Below are positions 34,740 through 42,182 of a DNA stretch of 64,000 nt, one piece after another. Made by a program: the position numbers and the translations under genes. Source of the DNA: Hymenobacter properus. Its GTDB lineage: Bacteria > Bacteroidota > Bacteroidia > Cytophagales > Hymenobacteraceae. The stretch spans positions 108,167 through 172,166 of the forward strand of contig NZ_JADQDP010000006.1 in assembly GCF_015694735.1 (NCBI RefSeq). Reading direction: 5' to 3'. Numbering within the stretch: the stretch's first letter is position 1; the number at the start of each line of letters is the position of its first letter. The notes beneath the pieces are model-generated. The model was not told where the DNA came from, did not search any database, and was given only the letters and a program-made list of their open reading frames with translations.

Positions 34740-36704
34740 ATGCGACTTACGCGCTACGCTACACCGCTTTTCTGTTCTTTCTTCACCCTTAACGCGCTGG
34801 CCCAGACGCCTGCCGACAGCACCCGCAGCCTGCGCGAAGTCACGGTTTTTGCCTCGCGCCTCACGCAGCCCAGCAACCAGACCGGGCACGCCGTCACGGT
34901 CATTTCCGGCGCCAGCGTGGCCCGCTACCCGGTCAATTCCATCGATGATTTGCTGCGCTGCCTGCCGGCGCTGGAGATTCAGAGCCGCGGCAGCTTCGGC
35001 GCGCAGGCCGACGTGAGCATGCGCGGCAGCACCTTCAACCAAGTGCTTTTTTTGCTCGATGGCATGCGGCTCAACGACCCGCTCACCGGCCACTTTGGCG
35101 CCTACATGCCCATCACGCCGGCCGAGATTGAGCAGATTGAAATCATTCGCGGCGCCGGCGCGGCTCTCTACGGCCCCGATGCCGTGGGCGGCGTCATCAA
35201 CATCGTCACCAAAACCTTTGCCGCCACCGAGCGCCGCCGCGAGGCCGAGCTCACCAGCACCACCATGCGCGGTGAGTACAACTTGTGGCATACTAACACC
35301 GGCGGGTTCTTGGCCGCCAACCGGCTGCGGCTTGGCGGTGGCGTTCTGCTGAACAAAACCGACGGCCAGTTGCGCGACTACCCCAGCACCCAGCGCAGCG
35401 ACGTGGACCTGAAAACCTACTCGCTCTCGGCCGCCTACGAGCTGACCAACAAGCTCAGCGTAGCCGCCCGCGCCAGCCTCGACCGGCGCGACTACAGTGC
35501 CCAATATTTCTACACCACGGCCATTGGGGACCAATCGCGTGAGACTACCAACAAGGACTGGTACCAGGGCCAGCTGCGCTACCAGCACAATGAGCGCGCC
35601 CGCACGGAGGCACAGGTGTCGAGCAGCCGTGGCACAGATTATTACCTCTACACGCCCACGTCGGTAGCCAGCGACCACCTCACGCGCTACACAAACGTGC
35701 TGCTCAGCCACCAGCAGCAGTTCTCGGATAAGTTGCGGGCTACCCTAGGCGGGCAGGCCGACCACCGCTTGGTGGTGAGCAATGACCGCGGCAACCACGA
35801 CCAGTGGCACTATGCGGCCTTCGGCGTGGTGGCCCTCACGCCCACGGCGGGCCTGGCTCTTACCGGCGGCCTACGCCTCGACCATGACCAGGCCTACGGC
35901 ACCGAAGTGGTGCCCCAGCTCAACGTGAGCCAGCAGATAGGAGAGGAACTGACCGTGCGCGGCGCCATCGGCCGGGCCATTCGCGCCCCCGATTTCACGG
36001 AGCGCTACAATTCCAACGGCCGGCCCGGCATCGTGCCCAACGGCTTCAACGTGGGCAACGCCGGCCTGCAGGCCGAGCGCACGATGAACTACGAAGCGGG
36101 CGCCGACTACCGCCCGCTGCCCGGTCTCACTTTTAAAGCCACCGGCTTTCTGCGCAAGGGCAACAACCAGATTGACTACGTGCCCACGCCCGGTGCCCGC
36201 GTCATCGAGGCCAGCGGCCTCACCAACCTCAACCCCGCCGCCACCTACCGCTACGCCCAAAACCTGTTCGACGTGACCACCCGCGGCCTTGAAACGGAGC
36301 TGGTGTACCAGCGCCAGTTCACGACGAATACCCGCTTCGATGGCAGCGTGGGCTATATGCTGGTGAAGGTGAGAAACGCCGACAACATCGCCTCGCAATA
36401 CCTGGCCAACATTGCCCGGCAGGTGGTGTCGGGCACCGTCAGCATTACCTCCAAGCGCGTGAACGGCAGCCTCAGCGGCCTATGGAAGCAGCGCGACGCC
36501 AGCGCCGCGGCGGCCATCAGCCGCACCAATAACGCTGAATACACGGTGTTCAACGCGCGCCTGGAAGTGGCCCTGCTACCCCAGCGCCTCTGGCTCACGG
36601 GCCAGGTGCAGAACCTCTTCAACGAGAAATATTCCGACCTGCTGGGCGCCCAGATGCCCACCCGCTGGCTGATGGGCGGCCTGCGGTTGGCGCTGCGGAA
36701 ATAG
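34740..36704 (+). CDS. TonB-dependent receptor (BtuB/CirA-like)
   Basis: This 654-residue outer-membrane receptor has a signal peptide ending LNALAQT and a short TonB-box-like region (REVTVFASR). The plug domain (about 45-155) shows ADVSMRGSTFNQVLFLLDGMRLND and IEIIRGAGAALYGPDAVGGVINIVT, and is followed by a 22-strand barrel ending LRLALRK. It has no N-terminal carboxypeptidase-like domain and no SusD partner, so it is more like a vitamin, siderophore or metal receptor than a glycan importer. The ligand is unknown. It stands upstream of the SAM-riboswitch locus on the same strand but is separated by a repeat and a new promoter. Confidence 0.92.
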   Translation: MRLTRYATPLFCSFFTLNALAQTPADSTRSLREVTVFASRLTQPSNQTGHAVTVISGASVARYPVNSIDDLLRCLPALEIQSRGSFGAQADVSMRGSTFNQVLFLLDGMRLNDPLTGHFGAYMPITPAEIEQIEIIRGAGAALYGPDAVGGVINIVTKTFAATERRREAELTSTTMRGEYNLWHTNTGGFLAANRLRLGGGVLLNKTDGQLRDYPSTQRSDVDLKTYSLSAAYELTNKLSVAARASLDRRDYSAQYFYTTAIGDQSRETTNKDWYQGQLRYQHNERARTEAQVSSSRGTDYYLYTPTSVASDHLTRYTNVLLSHQQQFSDKLRATLGGQADHRLVVSNDRGNHDQWHYAAFGVVALTPTAGLALTGGLRLDHDQAYGTEVVPQLNVSQQIGEELTVRGAIGRAIRAPDFTERYNSNGRPGIVPNGFNVGNAGLQAERTMNYEAGADYRPLPGLTFKATGFLRKGNNQIDYVPTPGARVIEASGLTNLNPAATYRYAQNLFDVTTRGLETELVYQRQFTTNTRFDGSVGYMLVKVRNADNIASQYLANIARQVVSGTVSITSKRVNGSLSGLWKQRDASAAAAISRTNNAEYTVFNARLEVALLPQRLWLTGQVQNLFNEKYSDLLGAQMPTRWLMGGLRLALRK

Positions 36705-36753
36705 CTTTTGAGCATTAGCCGGCCGCAACCTAAGAGTTGGCTGTGCGCTATCC

Positions 36754-36838
36754 GTCATCCTGAACAAAGCGAAGGACCTTCTCACGTTGGAACGAATGAT
36801 TCCGGCGTGAGAAGGTCCTTCGCTTTGCTCAGAACGAC
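36754..36838. repeat. Palindromic intergenic repeat (GTCATCCTGA subfamily)
   Basis: Arms GTCATCCTGAACAAAGCGAA and TTCGCTTTGCTCAGAACGAC with an inner GAAGGACCTTCTCACG/CGTGAGAAGGTCCTTC. It is the same subfamily as the truncated copy at 63944-64000. Confidence 0.85.
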
Positions 36839-36900
36839 AGTTCGCGTATCTAATGCGCCAACTTTACTCGGCATGACGCGCTTTTTTGCAACCCATGCCG

Positions 36901-36908
36901 TACCTTTG
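36901..36908 (+). promoter_or_regulatory. Bacteroidota -7 promoter motif TACCTTTG for the riboswitch transcript
   Basis: An exact TAnnTTTG match 29 bases before the riboswitch P1 stem, placing the transcript start near 36915. No -33 TTTG is at the usual spacing. Confidence 0.55.
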
Positions 36909-36936
36909 CCCCATCAATTCCTCATTCTGAAGGATT

Positions 36937-37031
36937 GTTTTTATACAGAGGCGCTGAGAGACAGGCTCAACGACGCGCCGGCAACCACCCGCTACCGCTG
37001 GAAAGGTGCCAATTCCTGACCATATAAAAAC
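36937..37031 (+). promoter_or_regulatory. SAM-I-like riboswitch
   Basis: The P1 stem is a perfect 9-base pairing (GTTTTTATA 36937-36945 with TATAAAAAC 37023-37031). Inside it lie AGAGGCGC, GAGAGACAGGCTC, a P2 pairing of GGCGC (36950-36954) with GCGCC (36975-36979), the conserved GGCAACC, and GAAAGGTGCCAATTCC. These follow the core order of the SAM-I family, in the short Bacteroidota form that seems to lack the P4 hairpin. SAM-I riboswitches bind S-adenosylmethionine and control methionine, cysteine and sulfur genes, normally turning them off when SAM is plentiful. A small hairpin directly downstream (37034-37057) contains the GTG that could start the cysteine-rich leader, a possible expression platform. 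Confidence 0.8.
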
Positions 37032-37039
37032 AAGTTGCC

Positions 37040-37147
37040 GTGGAAGCCTCCAACAACCAACCCGTATTTCTTGCTGCTTTTGATGCCCGTCTGGCGCCTA
37101 TGCACCGGATTGGCATGGCGTGTTGTTGCTGTTGTTGTCTGGCTTAA
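37040..37147 (+). CDS. Cysteine-run leader peptide (six consecutive Cys codons)
   Basis: A short frame ends GMACCCCCCLA and stops at TAA 37145-37147. The six cysteine codons are TGT TGT TGC TGT TGT TGT (37121-37138). Starting at GTG 37040 it encodes 35 residues; ATG 37100 (15 residues) or ATG 37115 are shorter alternatives, and an in-frame TAA at 37025 sets the upstream limit. Runs of cysteine codons in short upstream ORFs are known as cysteine-supply sensors in other phyla (actinobacterial and proteobacterial sulfur operons). Here the frame follows a SAM-I-like riboswitch and precedes an ATP-grasp/flavin monooxygenase pair, so ribosome stalling at low charged Cys-tRNA is a reasonable role. 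The peptide might instead bind metal. Confidence 0.65.
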   Translation: MEASNNQPVFLAAFDARLAPMHRIGMACCCCCCLA

Positions 37148-37389
37148 CCCGATGCATTTTTTTCATCGCGGGTAGCTAAACCGAAACCGGAGCCGGCTGG
37201 CTTCGCCGGGCCGCCGTGTGCGGCTGCGGTGTTGCGCGTGTCTGTCTTGGTTTTTCGGCCGCATTAGGCCCTGGCTTGGCGCAAGGCGCTGGGCGGCCAA
37301 TTCTTCCTCTCATTTCGGGCTTTGCCAGTTCGCCACCTGCGTTGCGCAGCGTGCCCGCTTGCTACGTTTCAATTTCCTTATTTTCAGAT
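37148..37389 (+). promoter_or_regulatory. Structured untranslated leader between Cys-run ORF and ATP-grasp gene
   Basis: About 240 bases with several candidate stems. A T-rich-loop hairpin directly follows the leader stop (ACCCGATG with CATCGCGGGT, about 37147-37173). A possible long-range pairing joins CCGAAACC near 37181 with GGTTTTTCGG near 37250. GGC/GCC hairpins lie between. The ATP-grasp frame stays open back to 37216, but that part translates to unlikely Cys/Gly-rich sequence and is treated as non-coding. Competing stems of this kind are expected of an attenuator; no folding was computed. Confidence 0.45.
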
Positions 37390-38385
37390 ATGTCTGCTGT
37401 TCAAAAGCCCATTGGCATCTACTTCGAGCACCCCGAATGGTTCAAGCCCCTCTTTGCGGAGCTGGACCGCCGCGGACTGCCCTACGTGAAAATCGACGCC
37501 GCTCACCACCTCTTCAATCCTTCGGAAAAGGAAAGCCGCTACAGTCTGGTGGTGAACCGCATGAGCTCCTCGGCCTACCTGCGCGGGCACGGGCAGGGCA
37601 TCTTCCACACGGCCGGCTATGCCACGCACCTGGAGCGCATCGGCACGCGCATCATCAACGGCTCGGTGGCCACCAGCATCGAAACCAACAAGGCCAGGCA
37701 GCTCTCGCTGTTTGAGTCGCTGGGGCTGAAATACCCGGCTTCGCGCGTCATCAACCACGCCTCGCGGGCGGTAGATGCGGCCCGCGAGCTGCGCTTCCCC
37801 ATCGTGGTGAAGGTGAACATCGGCGGCAGCGGCGCGGGCATCATCCGCTTCGATACCCTGGAGGGGCTGCAAGCGGCCGTGGATGCCAACCAGATTGACC
37901 TTGGCATCGACCAGACGGCACTGGTGCAGGAGTACGTGACGCCCCGTGGCGGCAACATCCACCGTGTGGAAACGCTCGATGGCAAGTTCCTCTACGCCAT
38001 GAAGGTGTATACTACCGGCGAGAGCTTCAACCTGTGCCCCGCCGAAATCTGCCAGATTCCGGAAGAGCAGTCGGCCGACTTTTGCCTGACCGAGGCGCCG
38101 AAAAAAGGCATTCAGGTGGAAGCCTTCACGCCGCCAGCCGAAGTCATTGCCGCAGTGGAGCGCATCGTGGCCGCCGCCAAAATCGACGTGGGCGGCATCG
38201 AATACCTCATCGACGACCGCACCGGCGACGTGCTGTTTTATGACATCAACGCGCTGTCCAACTTCGTGGCTGACGCCGTGAACGTGGTTGGATTCGACCC
38301 CTACGCCCGCTTTGTGAACTACCTGGAATCGCAGCTGCCGGCTGCGGCACCGGCGGCCGTGCAGGCAGAGTTGGCTACCGCCTAA
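37390..38385 (+). CDS. ATP-grasp ligase, RimK/glutathione-synthetase-like
   Basis: This 331-residue ATP-grasp protein probably joins a carboxylate to an amine or thiol through an acyl-phosphate. The N-terminal pre-ATP-grasp domain (about 8-100) is followed by the ATP-binding lysine in PIVVKVNIGGSGAGI (K141), the hinge LVQEYVTPRGGNIHRV (about 179-194) and the metal-binding DINALSNF near the C-terminus (D285, N287, N291). The start at 37390 (MSAVQKPIGIYF) fits the first beta strand. It follows the SAM riboswitch and Cys-run ORF and precedes a flavin monooxygenase gene by 138 structured bases. It may conjugate a sulfur metabolite (for example with an amino acid) or act on the monooxygenase's substrate or product; the substrate is unknown. 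Confidence 0.85.
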   Translation: MSAVQKPIGIYFEHPEWFKPLFAELDRRGLPYVKIDAAHHLFNPSEKESRYSLVVNRMSSSAYLRGHGQGIFHTAGYATHLERIGTRIINGSVATSIETNKARQLSLFESLGLKYPASRVINHASRAVDAARELRFPIVVKVNIGGSGAGIIRFDTLEGLQAAVDANQIDLGIDQTALVQEYVTPRGGNIHRVETLDGKFLYAMKVYTTGESFNLCPAEICQIPEEQSADFCLTEAPKKGIQVEAFTPPAEVIAAVERIVAAAKIDVGGIEYLIDDRTGDVLFYDINALSNFVADAVNVVGFDPYARFVNYLESQLPAAAPAAVQAELATA

Positions 38386-38407
38386 GCTATTTATTAGAAA
38401 TAAGTTG

Positions 38408-38510
38408 GCCGTCGGGGCAGCGTGCAGCGGGGCATCCTCGCCGCTTCGTTGCAGCGAAGAATACTCACTGGGGGAGGGTGTTTCGCTGGGCGCTGCCCGA
38501 CGGCTTTTTT
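38408..38510 (+). terminator. Branched terminator-like element between the ATP-grasp and monooxygenase genes
   Basis: GCCGTCGGGGCAGCG (from 38408) pairs with CGCTGCCCGACGGC (ending 38504), followed by TTTTTT, exactly as in an intrinsic terminator. The stem encloses about 68 bases that fold further (CAGCGAA near 38452 with TTCGCTG near 38482). The T run ends only 13 bases before the next ATG. Such a large, branched loop is unusual for a plain terminator and looks like a second attenuator or riboswitch controlling the monooxygenase separately. Confidence 0.6.
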
Positions 38511-38523
38511 ATCAGAAACCGCC

Positions 38524-39543
38524 ATGAAATTTGGATATTGGATGCCCGTTTTTGGGGGCTGGCTGCGCAACGTCGAAGAGGAGCAGATGCCCACCGACTG
38601 GAGCTACGTGAAGCAGCTGGCGCAACGCAGCGAGGCCTGGGGCTACGACCTCACGCTCATCGCCGAGCTGTATTTGAACGACATCAAGGGCACCGAAGCG
38701 CCGTCGCTGGAGGCCTGGAGCACGGCCGCCGCGCTGGCCGCCGTGACCGAGCAGCTGGAAATAATGGTGGCGGTGCGCCCTACCTTCCACAACCCTGCGC
38801 TGCTGGCCAAGCAGGCCGCCAACATCGACTTGATTGCGCCCGGCCGCCTGTCGCTGAACGTGGTATCGAGCTGGTGGCGCGACGAGGCAACCAAGTACGG
38901 CCTGCATTTCGAGCAGCACGACGACCGGTACGCCCGCACCCGCGAGTGGCTCGACGTGGTGAAAAATGTGTGGACGCAGGACCATTTCAGCTACCAGGGC
39001 AAATACTACCAGGTGGCCGACAACATCCTGCAGCCGAAGCCCGCCAAGGCCCCGTTCCTCTACGCCGGTGGCGAGTCGGAGGCGGCCAAAGACCTCATTT
39101 CGAGCCAGTGCGACGGCTACGTGATGCACGGTGACTCGCCCGAGCTTATTGGCGCCCGCATTGCCGACATGCGCCGCCGCCGCGAGCAGAAGGGCCTGCC
39201 GCCGATGAAATTCGGCGTGGCCGGCTATTCCATCGTGCGCAACACCGAGCAGGAGGTAAAGAAAGAGCTGGACCGCATCACCAATGTGCAGGCTTCGGCC
39301 TCGGGCTACAGCAATTACCAGCAGTGGCTGGCCGGCACGCAACTGGAGCAGCAGGTGTCGCTGCAGGACTACTCGGTGTCGAACCGCGGCCTGCGTACGG
39401 GCCTCACGGGCACGCCCGCGCAGCTGCAAGACCGGATTGGGGAGTTTGAGCAAGTGGGCGTGGACTTCTTTCTGCTGCAAGCCAGCCCGCAACTGGAGGA
39501 GATGGAGCGGTTTTCAGAGTCGGTTATTCAGGTGCTGGCGTAA
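38524..39543 (+). CDS. LLM-class flavin-dependent monooxygenase, SsuD/YxeK-like
   Basis: This 339-residue luciferase-like monooxygenase uses reduced FMN from a partner reductase. It has the TIM-barrel landmarks of the alkanesulfonate/dimethylsulfone monooxygenase group: MKFGYWMPVFGGW, then ELYLNDIKG, then AVRPTFHNPALLAKQAANID, then GRLSLNVVSSWWRDEA, then FLYAGGESEAAKDL. Relatives release sulfite from sulfonates or open C-S bonds of S-alkylated cysteines. ATG 38524 starts at the first strand; upstream in-frame codons run through the hairpin element. No FMN reductase gene is adjacent. The SAM riboswitch and Cys-run leader upstream support a sulfur-scavenging job; the exact substrate is unknown. 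Confidence 0.88.
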   Translation: MKFGYWMPVFGGWLRNVEEEQMPTDWSYVKQLAQRSEAWGYDLTLIAELYLNDIKGTEAPSLEAWSTAAALAAVTEQLEIMVAVRPTFHNPALLAKQAANIDLIAPGRLSLNVVSSWWRDEATKYGLHFEQHDDRYARTREWLDVVKNVWTQDHFSYQGKYYQVADNILQPKPAKAPFLYAGGESEAAKDLISSQCDGYVMHGDSPELIGARIADMRRRREQKGLPPMKFGVAGYSIVRNTEQEVKKELDRITNVQASASGYSNYQQWLAGTQLEQQVSLQDYSVSNRGLRTGLTGTPAQLQDRIGEFEQVGVDFFLLQASPQLEEMERFSESVIQVLA

Positions 39544-39565
39544 CTCAATTGACGGTATACAGACC

Positions 39566-39654
39566 GTCATGCTGAGCGCAGCCGAAGCATCTCGCGTGCT
39601 GAAGTAATCAATTACTTTTCACGGTAGAGATGCTTCGGCTGCGCTCAGTATGAC
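39566..39654. repeat. Palindromic intergenic repeat (GTCATGCTGAGC family)
   Basis: Arms GTCATGCTGAGCGCAGCCGA and TCGGCTGCGCTCAGTATGAC with an AT-rich centre, between monooxygenase and permease genes. It is close to the copy at 4563-4655. Confidence 0.85.
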
Positions 39655-39695
39655 GGCCTTTTCTGCGCGTTTCAAAAGCGCGCTTCAACAACTAC

Positions 39696-41159
39696 ATGCT
39701 TAAAAAATCACTCGAGCTGCTTCGGGCCGAAGCGGCCGAAACGGGGGGCAACACCCTCAAGCGTAGCCTCAACGGCATCAGCCTTATTGCTATTGGCATC
39801 GGCGTCATTATTGGGGCAGGCTTATTCTCACTCACTGGTATTGCGGCGGCGAATAACGCGGGGCCAGCCGTGACGCTGTCATTCGTGGTGGCGGCGGTGG
39901 GCTGCGCCTTTTCGGCGCTTTGCTACGCTGAGTTCGCGGCGCTGGTGCCGGTTTCGGGCTCAGCCTATACCTATTCGTACGCCACCATGGGTGAGCTGTT
40001 TGCTTGGATTATCGGCTGGGATTTGGTGCTGGAATACTCGGTTGGCGCCGCTACGGTGGCCATTAGCTGGTCGCAATACCTCATCAAGTTTCTGGGCAAG
40101 TACGGCCTGCACATCCCGGCGCGGCTGGTGATGTCGCCTTTTGAAACGGCCAAGCTGGCCGACGGCAGCACCGTGAGCGGCTTCGTGAACGTGCCGGCCA
40201 TGCTCATCGTACTGGCCATCACGGCCATCGTGACGCGCGGCACCAAAGGCTCGGCCTGGTTTAATGCGCTGGTGGTGGCCCTGAAGGTGGCGGTAGTGCT
40301 GGTGTTCATCGCGCTGGGCTGGCAGTACATCGACCCCGCCAATTACCAACCCTACATTCCGGCCAACACCGGCACCTTCGGCGAGTTCGGGCTGAGTGGC
40401 ATCCTGCGCGGGGCGGGCGTTATCTTCTTCGTGTTCATTGGCTTCGACATTGTGGCCACCATGGCGCAGGAAACCAAGAACCCGCAGCGCAATATGCCCG
40501 TGGGCATCCTCGGCTCGCTGGCGGTGTGCACGGTGCTGTTTGTGCTGTTTGGGCACGTGATGACGGGGTTGGCCAACTACACCGAGTTCAAAGACAGCGC
40601 CGCGCCGGTGGCCATTGCCATCGAGAAAACGCCTTACGCGTGGCTGTCGTCGGCCGTGATTCTGGCCATTCTAGTGGGCTACACGTCCGTGATTCTGGTT
40701 GACCTGCTGGGGCAGTCGCGGGTATTCTTCTCGATGTCGCGCGACGGGCTGCTGCCGCCGGTATTCTCCCGCATCCACCCCAAATTCAACACGCCGGCGC
40801 AGTCGAGCCTGTTGCTGGGGGCCTTTATCGCGCTGTTCGCGGGCTTCGTGCCCATCTCGGTGGTGGGCGAAATGACGAGCATCGGCACGCTGCTGGCCTT
40901 CGTGATGGTGTGCCTAGGCGTGATGATTATGCGCCGCACCAACCCCGACGCGCCGCGCAGCTTCCGCACGCCGTGGGTGCCAGTGGTGCCCATCCTGGGC
41001 ATTCTGGTGTGCGTGGTGATGATGGCCTCGCTGCCTTGGGAAACCTGGCTGCGCCTCATTGTGTGGCTGGCGCTGGGCATGGCCATTTACTTTGGCTACG
41101 GGCGCAAGCACAGCAAATTGCGGCTGGCGCAGGAGGCTGATAGCCGTATTGCTGGTTGA
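39696..41159 (+). CDS. APC-superfamily amino acid permease
   Basis: This 487-residue, about 12-helix transporter belongs to the cationic-amino-acid transporter-like group of the APC superfamily. TM1 carries the unwound GIGVIIGAGLFSLTG motif that binds the amino-acid backbone, followed by GPAVTLSFVVAA and YAEFAALVPVSGSAYTYSY. IFFVFIGFDIVATMAQETKNPQRNMP is the TM6 region of YfnA/CAT-type carriers. A short soluble tail ends the protein. It follows the sulfur-linked locus on the same strand across a repeat, so it could import a sulfur amino acid, but nothing in its sequence shows this. It converges on the next gene, one base apart. Confidence 0.93.
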   Translation: MLKKSLELLRAEAAETGGNTLKRSLNGISLIAIGIGVIIGAGLFSLTGIAAANNAGPAVTLSFVVAAVGCAFSALCYAEFAALVPVSGSAYTYSYATMGELFAWIIGWDLVLEYSVGAATVAISWSQYLIKFLGKYGLHIPARLVMSPFETAKLADGSTVSGFVNVPAMLIVLAITAIVTRGTKGSAWFNALVVALKVAVVLVFIALGWQYIDPANYQPYIPANTGTFGEFGLSGILRGAGVIFFVFIGFDIVATMAQETKNPQRNMPVGILGSLAVCTVLFVLFGHVMTGLANYTEFKDSAAPVAIAIEKTPYAWLSSAVILAILVGYTSVILVDLLGQSRVFFSMSRDGLLPPVFSRIHPKFNTPAQSSLLLGAFIALFAGFVPISVVGEMTSIGTLLAFVMVCLGVMIMRRTNPDAPRSFRTPWVPVVPILGILVCVVMMASLPWETWLRLIVWLALGMAIYFGYGRKHSKLRLAQEADSRIAG

Positions 41160-41160
41160 G

Positions 41161-41637
41161 TTAATGTGTTGTCAGCCCGTTTGCGTCCAGTCCATCGGCA
41201 TCGCGCACGCGGCTTAAGCTGCCCTCCAAATCCACCACGTCATCGCCCGGCCCGCCCGTGCCACCCGGCGCGGCTTGCTTGTACACATCCAAGGCGCCGT
41301 TCTGGTCCAGGAGTTGGCGGGCGCGGTTGGCCTCGTCCTCGGTGGTGGCGCGCACGGTAAGCACGGCGCTGTCGGCGTGGGTGGCGGCGGCGTGCGAGCG
41401 GGCGTCGGCTTCGGCGTTCTCGTTGCCAGCGAAGAGGTCGGTGAAGAAGCGGATGAAGCCGGTACCCAGCGGTTCGGTTGGCGCCTCGGCTTCGGCAGCG
41501 GGCAGCTCGGCGGCACGAAGGGTTTCGGAAGTGGCGAGGTGGAGGGCGCTGCGCTCGAAGCCGGCCGCCAGCAGGCGCTCGGTGGCAAACTGGGCTTCGG
41601 AAGCGCTGCCGAACAGGCCAACAACAGTGCGGGACAT
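41161..41637 (-). CDS. Small YflT-like general-stress protein
   Basis: This 158-residue cytoplasmic protein has an N-terminal half (SRTVVGLFGSASEAQFATERLLAAGFERSALHL-type) that resembles the general-stress domain of YflT/GspM, a ferredoxin-like fold that appears twice (VLTVRATTEDEANRARQLLDQNGA). The C-terminus is acidic and disordered-looking. The start at 41637 matches the domain; the frame to 41757 adds unlikely residues. The function is unknown in detail. It overlaps nothing and ends one base from the convergent permease. Confidence 0.7.
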   Translation of the reverse strand: MSRTVVGLFGSASEAQFATERLLAAGFERSALHLATSETLRAAELPAAEAEAPTEPLGTGFIRFFTDLFAGNENAEADARSHAAATHADSAVLTVRATTEDEANRARQLLDQNGALDVYKQAAPGGTGGPGDDVVDLEGSLSRVRDADGLDANGLTTH

Positions 41638-41745
41638 AGAAAAGTGAAAAGGTGTCACGGTTCTACGGCGGGCGGAGTACCTGGTTTCCAGCCGAAGGCG
41701 CTGACAGCGCTGGTTTTCTGCTGCCTCACGGCCCCGTTTGGCACC

Positions 41746-41943
41746 ATGCCCGGCCATCTTAGGGACTTCTCCGTGCCCATTTTCACAAAAGCCGACGCCG
41801 TGCTAGCCGCCCTCACGGCCGCGCTGCAGCCGGCCAACGGCGCGGCCAAACCCATCAAGCATCAGCGCATCGAAGCGCGCGATGGCCGCCCGCCAGGCTA
41901 CCTGCTTGGCCCTGTTTCGAGCCTGCGCCACCCAACTGGCTGA
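41746..41943 (+). CDS. Short hypothetical ORF
   Basis: A 65-residue frame in the gap between the stress protein and the SUMF1-domain gene. It has protein-like stretches (FTKADAVLAALTAALQPANGA) and a basic C-terminal half, with a GTTTGG stretch upstream of its ATG. No family is recognised. The rest of the 41638-42182 gap shows only a terminator at 42058. Confidence 0.35.
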   Translation: MPGHLRDFSVPIFTKADAVLAALTAALQPANGAAKPIKHQRIEARDGRPPGYLLGPVSSLRHPTG

Positions 41944-42057
41944 GCACGCCGCCATGTCTGGGCGCGTGGCGGCGTTTATGATGTGAGCTAGTTTGACTTT
42001 TATGCCGGTGGGTTCAAAGAGTTGAACTCTGCGAAACGCTATTGGTGGCTGAAACTG

Positions 42058-42092
42058 AAAAAGCCCGTTGCATCTGGACGTAACGGGCTTTT
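42058..42092 (+). terminator. Intrinsic terminator
   Basis: AAAAAGCCCGTT pairs with AACGGGCTTTT across a 12-base loop; it lies ahead of the SUMF1-domain gene. Confidence 0.8.
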
Positions 42093-42182
42093 CCAGTATG
42101 GAAATGAACTGCGCTACCGGCTGCAATTGGTTTCAATACATTAGGTAATAATTGCAAGTGGTTGCTTAACTTATTTTGAAAA

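Noticed and set aside
36705..37000. Cobalamin riboswitch next to the BtuB-like receptor
   Set aside because: The RNA motif lies downstream of the receptor gene and has the SAM-I core, not the B12 box.
37083..37175. An overlapping 30-residue ORF in another frame at the Cys-run ORF
   Set aside because: It lacks the cysteine run and has a Val/Trp-rich composition with no leader-peptide feature; the frame with six cysteine codons is the more telling one.
37216..37389. N-terminal extension of the ATP-grasp frame
   Set aside because: The extension translates to an improbable Cys/Gly-rich segment; ATG 37390 starts the recognisable fold and the upstream DNA looks like structured leader.
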